A stretch of DNA of 64,000 bases from CADEED01 sp963711635 (GCA_963711635.1 CAVQEZ010000005.1:984278-1048277), one strand, 5' to 3'; shown: positions 29,082-38,159, counted from the stretch's first letter. Notes: generated by a model from the letters alone, not told the origin. Program-made: numbers and translations.

Positions 29082-29938
29082 GTGTTCGATGGATTTGAGC
29101 TCAAACACGTAGAGACCGACGAAGTCACCATCCGCCTGCGCCAGGGCGGCTCCGGTCCGCCGCTGCTGCTGCTGCACGGTTTCCCCCAGACCCACGCCAT
29201 GTGGTCGAAGGTCGCGCCGCGGCTCGCCGAGCACTACACGGTTGTTTGCCCGGACCTGCGCGGCTACGGCGGCAGCAGCAAGCCCGAGTCCAGCGCCAAT
29301 CACGAGACCTATTCGAAGCGCGCGATGGCGCGCGACCAGATCGAGGTCATGAAGAAGCTCGGCTTCGAAAAATTCCTCGTCGCCGGCCACGACCGCGGCG
29401 GGCGCGTGTGCGTATCGCCTGGCGCTCGATTCACCGGCCGCGGTGAGCAAGCTCGCGGTGCTCGACATCGTGCCCACGGGCGACACGCTGCGACGCGCCG
29501 ACTGGCGCTTCGGCATGGGCTACTGGCACTGGTTCTTCCTCGCGCAGGCGCATCCGCTGCCCGAGCGCATGATCAGCGCCGATCCCATCTGCGTTCCTGT
29601 TCCGCCATGGGCAGGGCTCCTCGGACTTCGAGGCGTACGAAGACTTCCTGCAGAACGCGCGCGACCCGGCCGCGATCCACGCCATGTGCGAGGACTACCG
29701 CGCGGCGGTCAGCGTCGATTTCCAGCAGGACCAGGCGGATCGCGGCACGCGCAAGATCGAATGCCCGACGCTCGTGATGTGGGGCGACAAGGGCGTCATC
29801 CCGAAGTGGTACGACGCCTCGCGCATCTGGAAGGAATGGGCCAGCGACGTGCGCGGCGAGGAAATCGACAGCGGGCACATGCTGGCCGAAGAAGCGCCTG
29901 ACGCCACCTACCAGGCGCTGCGCAAGTTCTTCGGCTGA
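29082..29938 (+). CDS. fluoroacetate-dehalogenase-like alpha/beta hydrolase (two frame breaks)
   Basis: A ~284-residue cytosolic alpha/beta hydrolase starting at GTG 29082 (VFDGFELKHV). LLLLHGFPQTHAMW carries the oxyanion hole HGFP. AGHDRGGRV holds an aspartate nucleophile with the following Arg and second Arg typical of fluoroacetate dehalogenases, and DSGHMLAEEAP near the C-terminus supplies the histidine. +1 frame changes occur near 29409 (after HDRGGRV) and 29592 (before FLFRHGQGSSDFEAY). Haloacetate dehalogenase is the best family match; an epoxide hydrolase with the same nucleophile is less likely. It follows pbpC with no gap. Confidence 0.82.
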
Positions 29939-29960
29939 GGCGGCAGCCCCCGTTAACTAG

Positions 29961-30234
29961 TTAGTGGCGGGAACTCTTGCCGCGCGTCGACGGCTCGACA
30001 CGCGGCGCGGCTCGCCGGCGCAGCGCCGGATCCTCGCCCTTCGCACGCTTCTTGCCGGCCGCCTCGGCCGCTTCCATGTCCTCGGCTTCCTTCGCGAGTC
30101 GCCGGCGCGGCGCGCACCGCCGCCTTCTCCACGTCGTTGTTCTTCAGGAATTCTTCGGTGCGCTTGCGATAGCGGCGCGTGGCCTCGTAATCGCCCTCGC
30201 CCTGGACCTTCTGTCCTTTCGCTTTCCTGGCCAT
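29961..30234 (-). CDS. small charged protein, stress-type hypothetical (one frame break)
   Basis: Starts MARKAKGQKVQGEGDYEATR at 30234 and continues RRYRKRTEEFLKNNDVEKAA. After a frame change near 30115 it continues LAKEAEDMEAAEAAGKKRAK and ends STRGKSSRH before TAA at 29961-29963, about 90 residues. Very rich in Lys, Arg, Glu and Ala, with no membrane segment. Similar small GEGDYEAxRxYxxxTEEF proteins occur beside stress genes in Proteobacteria; function unknown. It meets the dehalogenase gene tail to tail. Confidence 0.6.
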
Positions 30235-30709
30235 GTGGCACCTCCGGTTGACGTAATTAGACCCGATTCAGCAGCGGCGAAATACCGCAGCTGCGGCGCC
30301 GTCCTACGACACAATCAGCGCGGGTGAAGCGGCTTTGCGGAGGCCATCTTGTGCACACTGGCACCAGCCATGGCCAGAACCATGACCGGAACGCCGCGCG
30401 TGCATGCCTTCGAGCGACGCTCGTCGCGTCCGCGCTGATCGCCCGCCGGCCTGGAGCAGTATCAAGCTCGAGCGGCTGCGTCGAACTGCGGGCCGTCATC
30501 GACTCGCATGCGCGCCGAACGCGGGCGTGGAGTGGCTGCGGCGAGGCCTGGGCCGAACGAGCCACCGCCACTCCTGGACGCTGCGGTAATCGGCGCCGCG
30601 ACAGCCAGGGTACGACCCGGCAATCGCGCTGGCCGATTGAATTCGCGGTCCCGTCGTGCGCCTGCGACAATAGCCGCCCTTCGCTCAACGCAGGTACTCT
30701 TCACGCGTC
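30235..30709. other. unassigned 475-base stretch
   Basis: No convincing gene. Several overlapping frames of 60-130 codons exist on both strands, but none has a recognisable domain, a good ribosome site or composition unlike a GC-rich shadow. Because neighbouring genes suffer single-base frame changes, a short broken gene could be hidden here. The last part must contain the promoter of the downstream response regulator. Confidence 0.4.
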
Positions 30710-31084
30710 ATGAGCGCGCACCCCATTCGAGTCCTGGTCGCCGAAGACAACGATGACCTGCGTGACCTGCTGGTCACGCTGATCTCCGCGGAGCCGGACC
30801 TGAAATGCGTGGGCACGGCGTCCGATGTCGACGCGGTCATCGCGAGCACCGCCGAACACAAGGCCGACGTCATCGTGCTCGACCTCGAGCTGCAGGGCCG
30901 TTCCAGCATCGACGTGCTGAAGACCGTGCGCGGCAACGGCAGCAAGATCACCATCATCGTGTTCTCCGGGCATTCGCATCCGGAGATGATCCGTCACACG
31001 CTGGCCGCGGGTGCGGATGCCTATGTGCCCAAGACCGGCGACTTCGAGCTGTTGCTCGACGCCATCCGCGACAAGCGCGTCTGA
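30710..31084 (+). CDS. single-domain response regulator (REC only)
   Basis: A 124-residue stand-alone receiver domain, intact. VLVAEDNDDLRDLL supplies the acidic pocket, VIVLDLELQGR the phosphorylated Asp near residue 60, VFSGHS the conserved Ser/Thr position and AYVPKTGD the conserved Lys near residue 111. There is no output domain, so it probably acts by protein contact or in a phosphorelay. A hairpin terminator follows it. Two more response regulators and a kinase lie within 4 kb. Confidence 0.9.
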   Translation: MSAHPIRVLVAEDNDDLRDLLVTLISAEPDLKCVGTASDVDAVIASTAEHKADVIVLDLELQGRSSIDVLKTVRGNGSKITIIVFSGHSHPEMIRHTLAAGADAYVPKTGDFELLLDAIRDKRV

Positions 31085-31110
31085 CAGTCCGCGGACGCCG
31101 GGATACTCGA

Positions 31111-31145
31111 AGAGGGGCCGCGTCGGTGAAGCGCCCCTCTCGTTT
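31111..31145 (+). terminator. intrinsic terminator after REC-only gene
   Basis: Perfect 8-bp stem AGAGGGGC (31111-31118) / GCCCCTCT (31133-31140) with a 14-base loop, followed by CGTTTGT. It starts 27 bases after the stop codon. The T-run is short, so strength is moderate. Confidence 0.6.
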
Positions 31146-31194
31146 GTGACAGGTCGTGGGCGGAGTTATCCCGGTTTCCCGACCCGGCACCGCC

Positions 31195-31791
31195 TTAGAA
31201 GCGCCAGGCGGCCGTTCAGCCACAGCGCGTCGGCATCATCCAGGCCCTTCGAGGTCGAACTTCTCGTACTCGAAGCGGACGTTGAACTTCTCGCCGATGT
31301 TCGCGCCGATGCCAGCGCCATACACGAGAGTCCTCCGACTCCTCGTCGAACTCCACGCGGCCGTCGAGCGTCGTCTTCCACGCCGCGGGTCGCGTCGTAG
31401 AAGTAGTAGCCGGCCGGCCGAAAGACCTCGAAGTACGGGCCCGAGCGGAATCGTGCCCACGACGTACGGCGCGAAACCGTCGACCGCGGCATCCACGTTG
31501 AACCCCGGCACCACGGCGCCCGAGGGCTCACCCAGGTTGATGTAATCGAGCTCGAACGCCGAGGAAGCGATTCAGGCGATAACCGCGCGAAGAACTTGTA
31601 CGCGGTGTCGTCTTCATCCCAGTCATCGACCGTGGCGTCGACGTCGTCGACGTCGTCGATCCCGGCATTGAACTGGCCCACGCCGCCGCCGATGTAGAAG
31701 CCGGAGATCTCATCTGCTCTTGGGCAAAAGCGGCCGGCACCAGTGCGACCGAGCGAGATGCGGCGAGTGCTGCCGTGATTTGAGACTTCAT
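31195..31791 (-). CDS. outer-membrane beta-barrel protein (several frame breaks)
   Basis: Starts at ATG 31791 with a signal peptide MKSQITAALAASRSVALVPA-AFAQ. After frame repair it continues ISGFYIGGGVGQFNAG, DDTAYKFFARYRLNRFLGVE, DYINLGEPSG, FAPYVVGTIPLG, GRAGYYFYDAT, FVYGAGIGANIGEKFNVRFE and ends LNGRLAF followed by TAA at 31195-31197. Alternating hydrophobic strands and a C-terminal Phe are the mark of a small (8-strand) OmpA/OmpW-like barrel recognised by the Bam machinery. Size ~198 residues. Specific role unknown. Confidence 0.75.
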
Positions 31792-32079
31792 GAGTCACGT
31801 CCTTGAGTTGACCTAACAACGTGCGCCAAGTTACGTGGTCGCCCCGTGGCGGCAGCACTCGGTGGCGTCCACGCATCGCTGTAGTCCCTCTCCGTCGGAG
31901 CCCTGTGGGTGTTCTCTGTCGGTGCAGGCGAAAAGCGTTGTTTGCGGCCCACGCCGCAGCGAGCGCCGGCGCGGAAAGGTCTTACCTGATCAGTGCGTCG
32001 TCGGCTGACACTGTCGAAGTCATGCCGAGATGTCCCTACGCTACTCACTGAGGCTCACGTTCAGCCCAGGTGCAGCAAC
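31792..32079. promoter_or_regulatory. divergent gap between barrel protein and superoxide dismutase
   Basis: About 290 bases between two outward-facing genes. It must hold both promoters. I see no strong sigma-70 pair, no Fur-like box and no long inverted repeat; short frames within it are not supported. Confidence 0.35.
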
Positions 32080-32776
32080 GTGCCCACCGACGTTTCCCGC
32101 CAGACATATCCATTCACGCCTGCCCGACCTGCCGTATGCCTACGACGCGCTCGAGCCGCACATCGACCAGAAGACATTGCAGCTGCATCACCGCGAGCAC
32201 CACGCGACCTACGTGAAGAAGCTCAACGAGGCGCTGCGGCGAAGCACTCCGGGCTGCATCGACGACGCTCGCGGACCTGCTGCGCGACTCCGCCAAACTA
32301 CCCGAGGCCATCCGCACCGCCGTGACGAACAACGGCGGCGGCCATCTGAACCACGACTTCTTCTGGAACTCGATGGCGCCGCCGGGCGCGGCGCGCGCGC
32401 CGCGCGGCACGCTCGCGGATGCGATCGATGCGGCCTTCGGCTCGTTCGAGGCATTTCCGCAAGAAGTTCAGCGATGTCGCCGCGAAGACAATTCGCGAGC
32501 GGCTGGGTCGCGCTGGCGCTCGATCCGAAGACCCGCGAAGATGCGAGATCGTCGAGCTCAAGGATCATGAAACCCTGCTTGCCACGTGGCCACATGCGGC
32601 GCTGCTGATCCTCGACCTCTGGGAGCACGCGTACTACCTGAAATATCAGAACCGGCGGCCCGAATTCATCGAGGCGTTCTGGAACGTGGTCGACTGGGCG
32701 CACGGCCGAGGAAAGGTTCGGCGAACGGCGCCGCCGCGTGAAGACACAGGCTGGCGCGAAGCGCACCCGAGTGTAG
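32080..32776 (+). CDS. Fe/Mn superoxide dismutase (several frame breaks)
   Basis: After frame repair a ~230-residue SodA/SodB-type enzyme. Seen in order: LPDLPYAYDALEPHIDQKTL, LHHREHHATYVKKLNEAL (first two metal His), NGGGHLNHDFFWNSMAPPG (third region with the second-shell residues), LATWPHAALLILDLWEHAYY (metal Asp and His in DLWEHAYY) and EAFWNVVDWAH. The start is probably GTG 32080 (VPTDVSRQTYPFT), giving a short N-terminal extension; the end is TAG 32774-32776 in the frame EERFGERRRR. Frame changes lie near 32128, 32235, 32263, 32460 and 32710. The extended basic C-terminus is unusual. Metal preference cannot be settled from motifs alone. Confidence 0.85.
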
Positions 32777-32890
32777 GACACTTCTGACGCAGGTATGGCC
32801 GCTACGCCGGACAGGCGGCGTACCTCACACGGAAGTATACTTTGAGCAATGCAAGAGAGAACTCAACAAGTTGTGGAGACGTCCCGGTCC

Positions 32891-33529
32891 ATGAATCGCA
32901 CCAGAGTCATGATTGTGGACGACCACCAGGTTGTCCGCGCCGGCCTTAAAACCCTGATCAACGGACAACCGGACCTCGCCGTGGTGGCGGAAGCGAGCTC
33001 TGGCCGTGAAGCGATGGAACAGCTCCGGCAGCACACGATCGAGGTGCTGCTGCTGGACCTCTCGCTTCCCGACGTGTCCGGCCTCGACGTGCTCAAACAC
33101 GCCAAGGCGCATTACGAATCGGTGGGCGTGCTCATCCTGTCGCCTTTCCCGAAGCGCAATACGGCTTCAACGTACTGCGCGGCGGAGCCAGCGGCTTCGT
33201 AGGAAAGGGCACCGAGGAATCCGAGCTGTTCCGTGCCATCCGCACGGTGGCGCGCGGCGGACGTTACGTAGGACCCGACCTCGCAGACCTGCTGGTTGCC
33301 GGCGTGCGCGGCGATCCGAACGCCCCGCTGCACAGCATCCTCTCGGAACGCGAATTCCAGATCTTCTGCAAGCTCGCGCAGGGCGAATCGGTGTCGGAAA
33401 TCGCGAATCGGCTGTTCCTGTCGCGTAAAGACGGTGAGCACCTACCGCAGCCGCATCCTCGAGAAGATGTCCATGAAGAGCAATGCCGACATCACTACCT
33501 ATGCGCTGCGGAATAACCTCGTCCAGTAG
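32891..33529 (+). CDS. NarL/LuxR-type response regulator (two frame breaks)
   Basis: About 213 residues: receiver domain MIVDDHQVVRAGLK, VLLLDLSLPDVSG (phospho-Asp) and a GGASGFVGKG segment with the conserved Lys, then a LuxR helix-turn-helix (LSEREFQIFCKLAQGESVSE, IANRLFLS, VKTVSTYRSRILEKM). Frame breaks lie near 33145 (here a lost base, before FPEAQYG) and 33425 (an extra base before VKTVSTY). ATG 32891 (MNRTRVMIVDD) fits the family; ATG 32849 is an alternative with 14 more residues. The HisKA_3 kinase encoded at 34.0-34.8 kb is of the class that normally pairs with such regulators. Confidence 0.85.
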
Positions 33530-33549
33530 TTAGTTCGCTCTCCGGACTC

Positions 33550-34051
33550 ATGGACGAGGTCATGCAGCACAACCGACGACCACCGCAACGCACGCCCTCC
33601 GCCGGCTGCAAGCGCCGGCGCCGGCGGCGCGGTGCGCAAGAACGGCGCGCCCGGGCAAACCGCTGCGCATCCTGCTGGTGGAGGATTCTCCGCTGCTGCG
33701 CGGCCGGCTCGAAAACATGCTCTCGCAGCATGCCGCGTTCAAGGTCACGGGACTTGCCGCCGCCGAGGCCGAGGCCGTCGAGAAGCTCGATCACGGTCCC
33801 CTACGACGTCGATCGTGGTGGACGTGGAGCTGCGCCCCGGCTGCGGCATCGGCGTCATCCGCCAGGCCCGCGCCCGCAACAAGGACGCGAAGGACGGCGG
33901 CCACGTCTGGATCATCGTGCTGACGAACTACGACCTGCCGACGGTGCGCGAGCGCTGCATGCAGGCCGGCGCCGACCACTTCCTCGACAAGATGCGCGAG
34001 ATCGACCAGCTCATCCCGATTTTGCTGGGGATCGCGGGACGTAAACCCTGA
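33550..34051 (+). CDS. single-domain response regulator with basic leader (frame breaks)
   Basis: An N-terminal basic, Arg-rich stretch of ~40 residues precedes a receiver domain: LLVEDSPLLRGRLENMLSQH, IVVDVELRPGCGIGVIRQAR (phospho-Asp), WIIVLTNYDLPTVRERCMQA and GADHFLDKMREIDQL (conserved Lys). Ends at 34051; frame changes near 33660 and 33800. No output domain. Its 3' end overlaps the convergent kinase gene by ~40 bases. Confidence 0.75.
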
Positions 34052-34757
34052 TCCGGTTGCCCTGCCCGGCACGCGACTTCCGCTTCGAAGGTTCCGCCCG
34101 GCTCGTCCACGCGGTGGCGCATGCCCGACCAGCGCGCGCTGCTGGCCTGCATCCATCGCGCCGCCGTCGTCGCCCACGATCATCTGAGTAGCCCTCGCAT
34201 CGCTCTCGCTGGCTCGATGACCAGCTCGATGTGTTTCGCGTGACCCGCGCGCCAGCACGACTCGCCAGCGCCTCCTGCGCGACGCGGAACAGCGTGAGCT
34301 GCGCCGCGGGCTCCAGATCCAGGGTTTCGTCCGGCAGCGTCGTGACGTATTCGAGGCCCGCGCGGCCGCAGTTCTCGTCGAAATGGCTGCGCAACGCCAC
34401 CGGCAATCCGAAGTGATCCAGCAGCGACGGCCGCAGCGATTCCACCACGCGGCGCTTGAGCGTCATCGCCTGGTTGAGCATCTGCACCACCGAGTGGAAT
34501 TTTTCGTCGCTCGCCGGATCGAGCGAGGCGCCGATGTGCGCCTGCAGCCAGGCCATGTCCATCTTCGCCGCGGTGATCAGGCCGCCGAGCTCGTCGTGCA
34601 GTTCCTTGGCGAGCGCCGAACGCTCGGCTTCCATCGATTCTCAACAGGTGCGTCGAGAGCGACGACAGTTCCTCGGTGCGCTCGGCCACGCGCGCCTCGA
34701 AAGTCGCGTCGTGCTTGACACCGTCCGGGCTGCGCCCGGCTGTTTCAGCGATTTCAT
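34011..34757 (-). CDS. HisKA_3-type sensor histidine kinase, cytosolic (frame breaks)
   Basis: About 245 residues without a membrane segment. A coiled-coil leader (FEARVAERTEELSSLSTHLL) leads to the dimerisation/phosphoacceptor helix SALAKELHDELGGLITAAKM with the His in ELHDELGG, as in NarX/DegS-type kinases that pair with NarL regulators. RRVVESLRPSLLDHFGLPVA, LFRVAQEAL (N box region) and MRHRVDEPGGTFEAEV (G region) give the ATPase domain; the C-terminus reads IRVYVPRSP. Start ATG 34757 (MKSLKQP). It lies 26 bases after the ferritin-like gene and is probably the last gene of a five-gene operon. Confidence 0.75.
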
Positions 34758-34783
34758 GGTCGTCTCGAGAGTATGCGACGTGA

Positions 34784-35352
34784 TCAATCTTTCGGCACGT
34801 CTTCGAGCAGATCGACGAGATCTTCGGCATGCTCTTCTTCCTGCGCGAGGATGGACTCCAGCAGCCGCCGCGACGTCGGATCGCGCGGACCGATGAAGTT
34901 GATCATCTCCCGATAGCTCTCGATGGCGATGCGTTCGGCCACCAGATCGGCCTCGAGCATCTTCCGCAACGAGGTCTCCTCGTCGTACTCGGAGTGACTG
35001 CGCGAGAGCAGCGTGGCCGGATTGAGATCCGGATCCTCGCCGAGCTGCACGATGCGTTCGGCGATCTGGTCCGCGTGCGCCTGCTCCTCGTTGGCATGCT
35101 CGAGGAATTCCGCGAGACGAACTTCGCGCGGATGCCGTGCGTCGCGTAGTAGTGCCGCTTGTAGCGCAGCACGCAGACGATTTCCGTCGCCAGCGCAGTG
35201 TTCAGCAGCCCGACGATGGCCTGGCGATCGGCCTCGGGAAAGCTCGGCGTGACCGCCCCCTTCATGATCTGTTCGCGTGCGCGCGTGCGCAGCGCCTTCA
35301 GATCGAGATGACGCGGTCGCCGACACAGGCACCTCTTCACATTGGCGTTCAC
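34784..35352 (-). CDS. ferritin-like di-iron protein (frame breaks)
   Basis: About 187 residues. Start GTG 35352 has AAGGAG eight bases upstream. ALATEIVCVLRYKRHYYATH is helix A with a metal Glu, FLEHANEEQAHADQIAERIV gives ExxH of helix B, LVAERIAIESYREMINFIG helix C and SILAQEEEHAEDLVDLLED helix D with a second ExxH. This is the bacterioferritin/ferritin four-helix pattern. No haem-ligand Met could be assigned. Frame breaks near 35125 and 35320. The stop of the YqjK-like gene overlaps the start (GTGA). Probably stores iron or detoxifies peroxide in the cytoplasm. Confidence 0.8.
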
Positions 35353-35592
35353 GATCTTCTCCTTGTTTGCATGGCGCCGGTACAGGTTGATCAGCAGGCT
35401 GACTGCCGCGAGCCACAGCGACCGGTGCTTGAGCATCGACATTCCGAGCGGTTGCCGAGCTTCAACGCGTTGAGCTCGACCAGGGCGACTGGCGCGCGGC
35501 GTGCGACAGGTCGCGCAAGTTGATAACTCGAGCCACGCGCGTTGCAGCTGCATCTCCGCGTCGAGCAGTCGCGCACGATCAGGCGGCGTCAC
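35349..35592 (-). CDS. YqjK-like small protein (frame breaks)
   Basis: About 80 residues: VTPPDRARLLDAEMQLQRAW, a middle RAPVALVELNALKLG, then HRSLWLAAVSLLINLYR and a basic end MQTRRRS. Start GTG 35592 overlaps the stop of the YqjE-like gene; the stop TGA at 35349-35351 overlaps the ferritin-like start. Order and size match yqjK, the third gene of yqjD-yqjE-yqjK operons. One short hydrophobic segment. Function unknown. Confidence 0.6.
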
Positions 35593-36093
35593 TGACTGAC
35601 TCCGCTCGGGTCGGGCTCCGGCTCCGGCGCGGGCGGCACCTGCGGCTGCACTTGCGGCTGCGCCAGGCTGCGCGCCAGCACTTCGAGATCGAGTTTCAGA
35701 CTGTCGAGGAACCAGCGCAGCGAACCCACCTCGGTTGCCCGCCATCATGCGTGCGCGCGCGCAGCAGGGCCCAGACGGCGGCGAGCACGAAGGCCAGCGA
35801 TCACGACCTGACAGCACCGGGATCCGCGGTACGGTGGCAAGGCAATGGCGAGCAGCACGATGCCGCCCCAGATGGCGATGAAGCGCGCGGCCAGCCGCCA
35901 GCAGCGTGCAGCTGCAGCCGGCTCAGCCGAACCGCTGCATCTCGGACTGCAGCGCGATGCCGGCGGCATCCATGCGCGTCTCGAGCATGCGCAGCAGGTG
36001 CAACGATAGCGCGCGCGCCGGATGCGACGCGGCCTCTTCGATGCCGGTGACCTGTGGCCTGCGGGTCCGATTTTCTGGCGCGCCGTGTTCCAT
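35589..36093 (-). CDS. YqjE-like DUF1469 membrane protein (frame breaks)
   Basis: Starts at ATG 36093 (MEHGAPENRTRRPQVTG), overlapping the upstream stop as TGATG. ALSLHLLRMLETRMDAAGIA is the conserved helical part, then two membrane segments (RFIAIWGGIVLLAIALP and a following VVIAGFVLAAVWALL) and a Pro/Gln/Glu-rich tail ending DPSGVSQ before TGA 35589-35591. About 165 residues after repair of at least four frame changes. Phage-holin-like DUF1469 proteins are inner-membrane proteins linked to stress; the mechanism is unknown. Confidence 0.65.
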
Positions 36094-36431
36094 CAGTTGC
36101 GATGCGACCTCGGATAAGAGAAAGGTCACCACGCCGCCTAACAAGTGCGGCGATGGCCACCGCCTGCCAGGGATTGCGACGCACATAGTCATCGGCGCGA
36201 TCCGGCGAGCTTGACGGCCACCTCTTCGGCCTCGGACGCCGTGGTGGCCAGGCGCGCCTGCGCCTGCTGCAGGGTCTGGGTGACCCGTTCGCGCACGGCC
36301 TCGGCCGCGTCGCTGGTCTCGCGCCCAGCGAACGCAGCAGCGCCTCGGCCTGCTCGACGATGCGATTGAGCTCTTCAATCTGCCGGGTCCACGGATGGCT
36401 TGAAGTCCGGCTGATTGGCGGGGGCGTGCAT
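36093..36431 (-). CDS. ElaB/YqjD-type DUF883 protein (frame breaks)
   Basis: About 110 residues: MHAPANQPDFKPSVDPRQIE, helical middle with DAAEAVRERVTQTLQQAQAR and the C-terminal signature YVRRNPWQAVAIAALV followed by a hydrophobic segment and VTFLLSRSHRN. ElaB/YqjD proteins anchor to the inner membrane with this tail and bind ribosomes through the N-terminal part in stationary phase. First gene of the minus-strand set DUF883-DUF1469-YqjK-ferritin-kinase. Frame changes near 36110, 36140, 36200 and 36320. Confidence 0.7.
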
Positions 36432-36610
36432 GGCTTTCTCCTTTTATATGCACCGCAGGATGGACCCGAGCGGTCATGACCTCACACTCGGATTTGCTGC
36501 GCACGGCAGTAGGACACCGACCGACGCACCAGTTCGGCGCGCCCAACTGCGCGCAGCGGCGCGCGGGCTTTGCGGATACTCGGCCCAGTCTAGTGGAGAG
36601 AAGTGGAAGA
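36432..36610. promoter_or_regulatory. divergent gap between DUF883 operon and cardiolipin-synthase-like gene
   Basis: About 180 bases between outward-facing genes. An AT-richer TTTTATATG stretch just upstream of the DUF883 start (36441-36450) could be a minus-strand -10 region. Nothing else stands out. Confidence 0.35.
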
Positions 36611-38091
36611 GTGACGCGACGAGCCCCTCCCCTCGAAATCATTTCGCGTAACTCGACCACGGAGCGGCCCGCCCACCGGCCTCACAGCCGGTGGGCGGCC
36701 ACCCTTCTGGCAAACCTCCTGGCGCTCTGCGGCATCGCAACGCTGACCGGTTGTCAGGTACTCCCCGAAGTGCAATTCGCACGCAGCCTGCCGCTGTCGC
36801 GATCCACTACTCCCATCGAGCTCGTCGGCCCCAATGGCGTGGTCAGTCGCGCGGCCAGCCTGCGCATCACGCGCCAGCTCGGCGACCACCGGGGACACCG
36901 CGCTGCTGGACTACCACCTGGCCGCCATGCGCGACCTGGGCGCGCCGCCATTGCTCACCGGCAATGGCGTGGAGTTGCTCATTGACGGGCCGCGCACCTA
37001 CCGCGCCATGTTTGCCGCCCTCGAAAAGGCGCGCAGTTACATCCTGATCGAGAGCTTCATCTTCGAGGAAGCGGTCGAAGGCGACCGCAAGCTCAGCCTG
37101 CTGTTGCAGCAGGCGGCGGCACGCGGCGTGCGCATTTTCGTGATCTACGATGCCATCGGTTCGCTGACCACGGAAAAGGAATTCCTCGCGGAACTGCAGC
37201 AGGCCGAGGTGGCACTGTGCGTCTTCAATCCGCTGAATCCACTCGATGACCGCTTCGCCGGACTGAACCAGCGCGACCACCGCAAGATCGTGGTGGTTGA
37301 CGGCGTGGAATCATTCGCCGGCGGCGTGAACTTCAGTCACGCCTACCGGATCGCCTCGAACGCAGGCCAGGCGCGGCGGTTTCTCGAAGCAGGAGGCCCT
37401 CGACGAGGGCTGGCGCGACACGCACATCGCCTTGCGCGGCACCGCGGCCAAGGAACTCGAGAAGCTGTTTCGCGACACCTGGTCGCGCGCCCAGTGCGAG
37501 GCGAAGCTGCCGCCATTTGTGGATCTGGCCGTGCGCGGCGGCGACACGCTGGTGCAGATCGTCGCGAGCACGCCGGCGGATGACGTCAACGTGATCTACG
37601 CGACCATGCTCTCGGTGATCACGTACGCGCAGAAGAGCATCGACATCACCATGGCGTATTTCGTGCCGGACGATGCGCTCGAGAATGCGTTGCGGGATGC
37701 GGCCGGCCGCGGCGTGAAGGTGCGCCTGATCCTGCCCGCGTACAGCGATTTTTCCGGCGTTTTCTACGCCGGCCGCGCGCACTACGACGAGCTGCTGGAG
37801 AGCGGCGTCGAGATCTACGAGCTCGACAGCGCGTTCCTGCATTCCAAGAGCATCGTGGTCGACGGCGTGTGGTCCTCGATCGGCTCGACCAACTTCGACT
37901 GGCGCAGCTTCGTCCACAACGACGAAATCAGCGTGTGCGTGATCGATGAAGGCTTTGCACGGCAGATGAACGCCGCATTCGATGCGGACCTGGCCGACTC
38001 GCGCGTCATCACGCTCGAGAGCTGGAAGAAGCGCGGCTTCACCGAGCGCTTCAAGGAACTGATGTGGCTTCCCATCCAGTACTGGCTGTAA
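36611..38091 (+). CDS. cardiolipin-synthase-like phospholipase D lipoprotein (two frame breaks)
   Basis: About 490 residues. After a charged N-terminus comes LLANLLALCGIATLTGCQVL, a lipoprotein-type signal with Cys. Two phospholipase D domains follow: LNQRDHRKIVVVDGVESFAG (HxK, 37265-37325) and AFLHSKSIVVDGVWSSIGST (HxK, ~37832-37890), ending KELMWLPIQYWL. Both HKD motifs are intact, so the enzyme should be active; cardiolipin synthase (ClsA/ClsC type) is the best fit. +1 frame changes near 36893 and 37396. GTG 36611 is the nearest in-frame start; the true start may lie elsewhere upstream. Confidence 0.82.
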
Positions 38092-38110
38092 ATGGGGACT
38101 GTCCCCATTT
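38090..38110. repeat. palindromic repeat overlapping a stop codon
   Basis: A perfect 10-bp inverted repeat, AAATGGGGAC / GTCCCCATTT with a single T between. Its first two bases belong to the TAA stop of the cardiolipin-synthase-like gene. It belongs to the same repeat family as the units at 15.1, 27.6, 38.7 and 45 kb and may double as a terminator. Confidence 0.8.
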
Positions 38111-38159
38111 CCACTAGAATCAGCAGCCGCTAACAAACATCGCCATTCCGGGAGCTTCC

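Noticed and set aside
30324..30713. 129-codon frame upstream of the REC-only gene
   Set aside because: No domain, no ribosome site and composition like a shadow; left as unassigned sequence.
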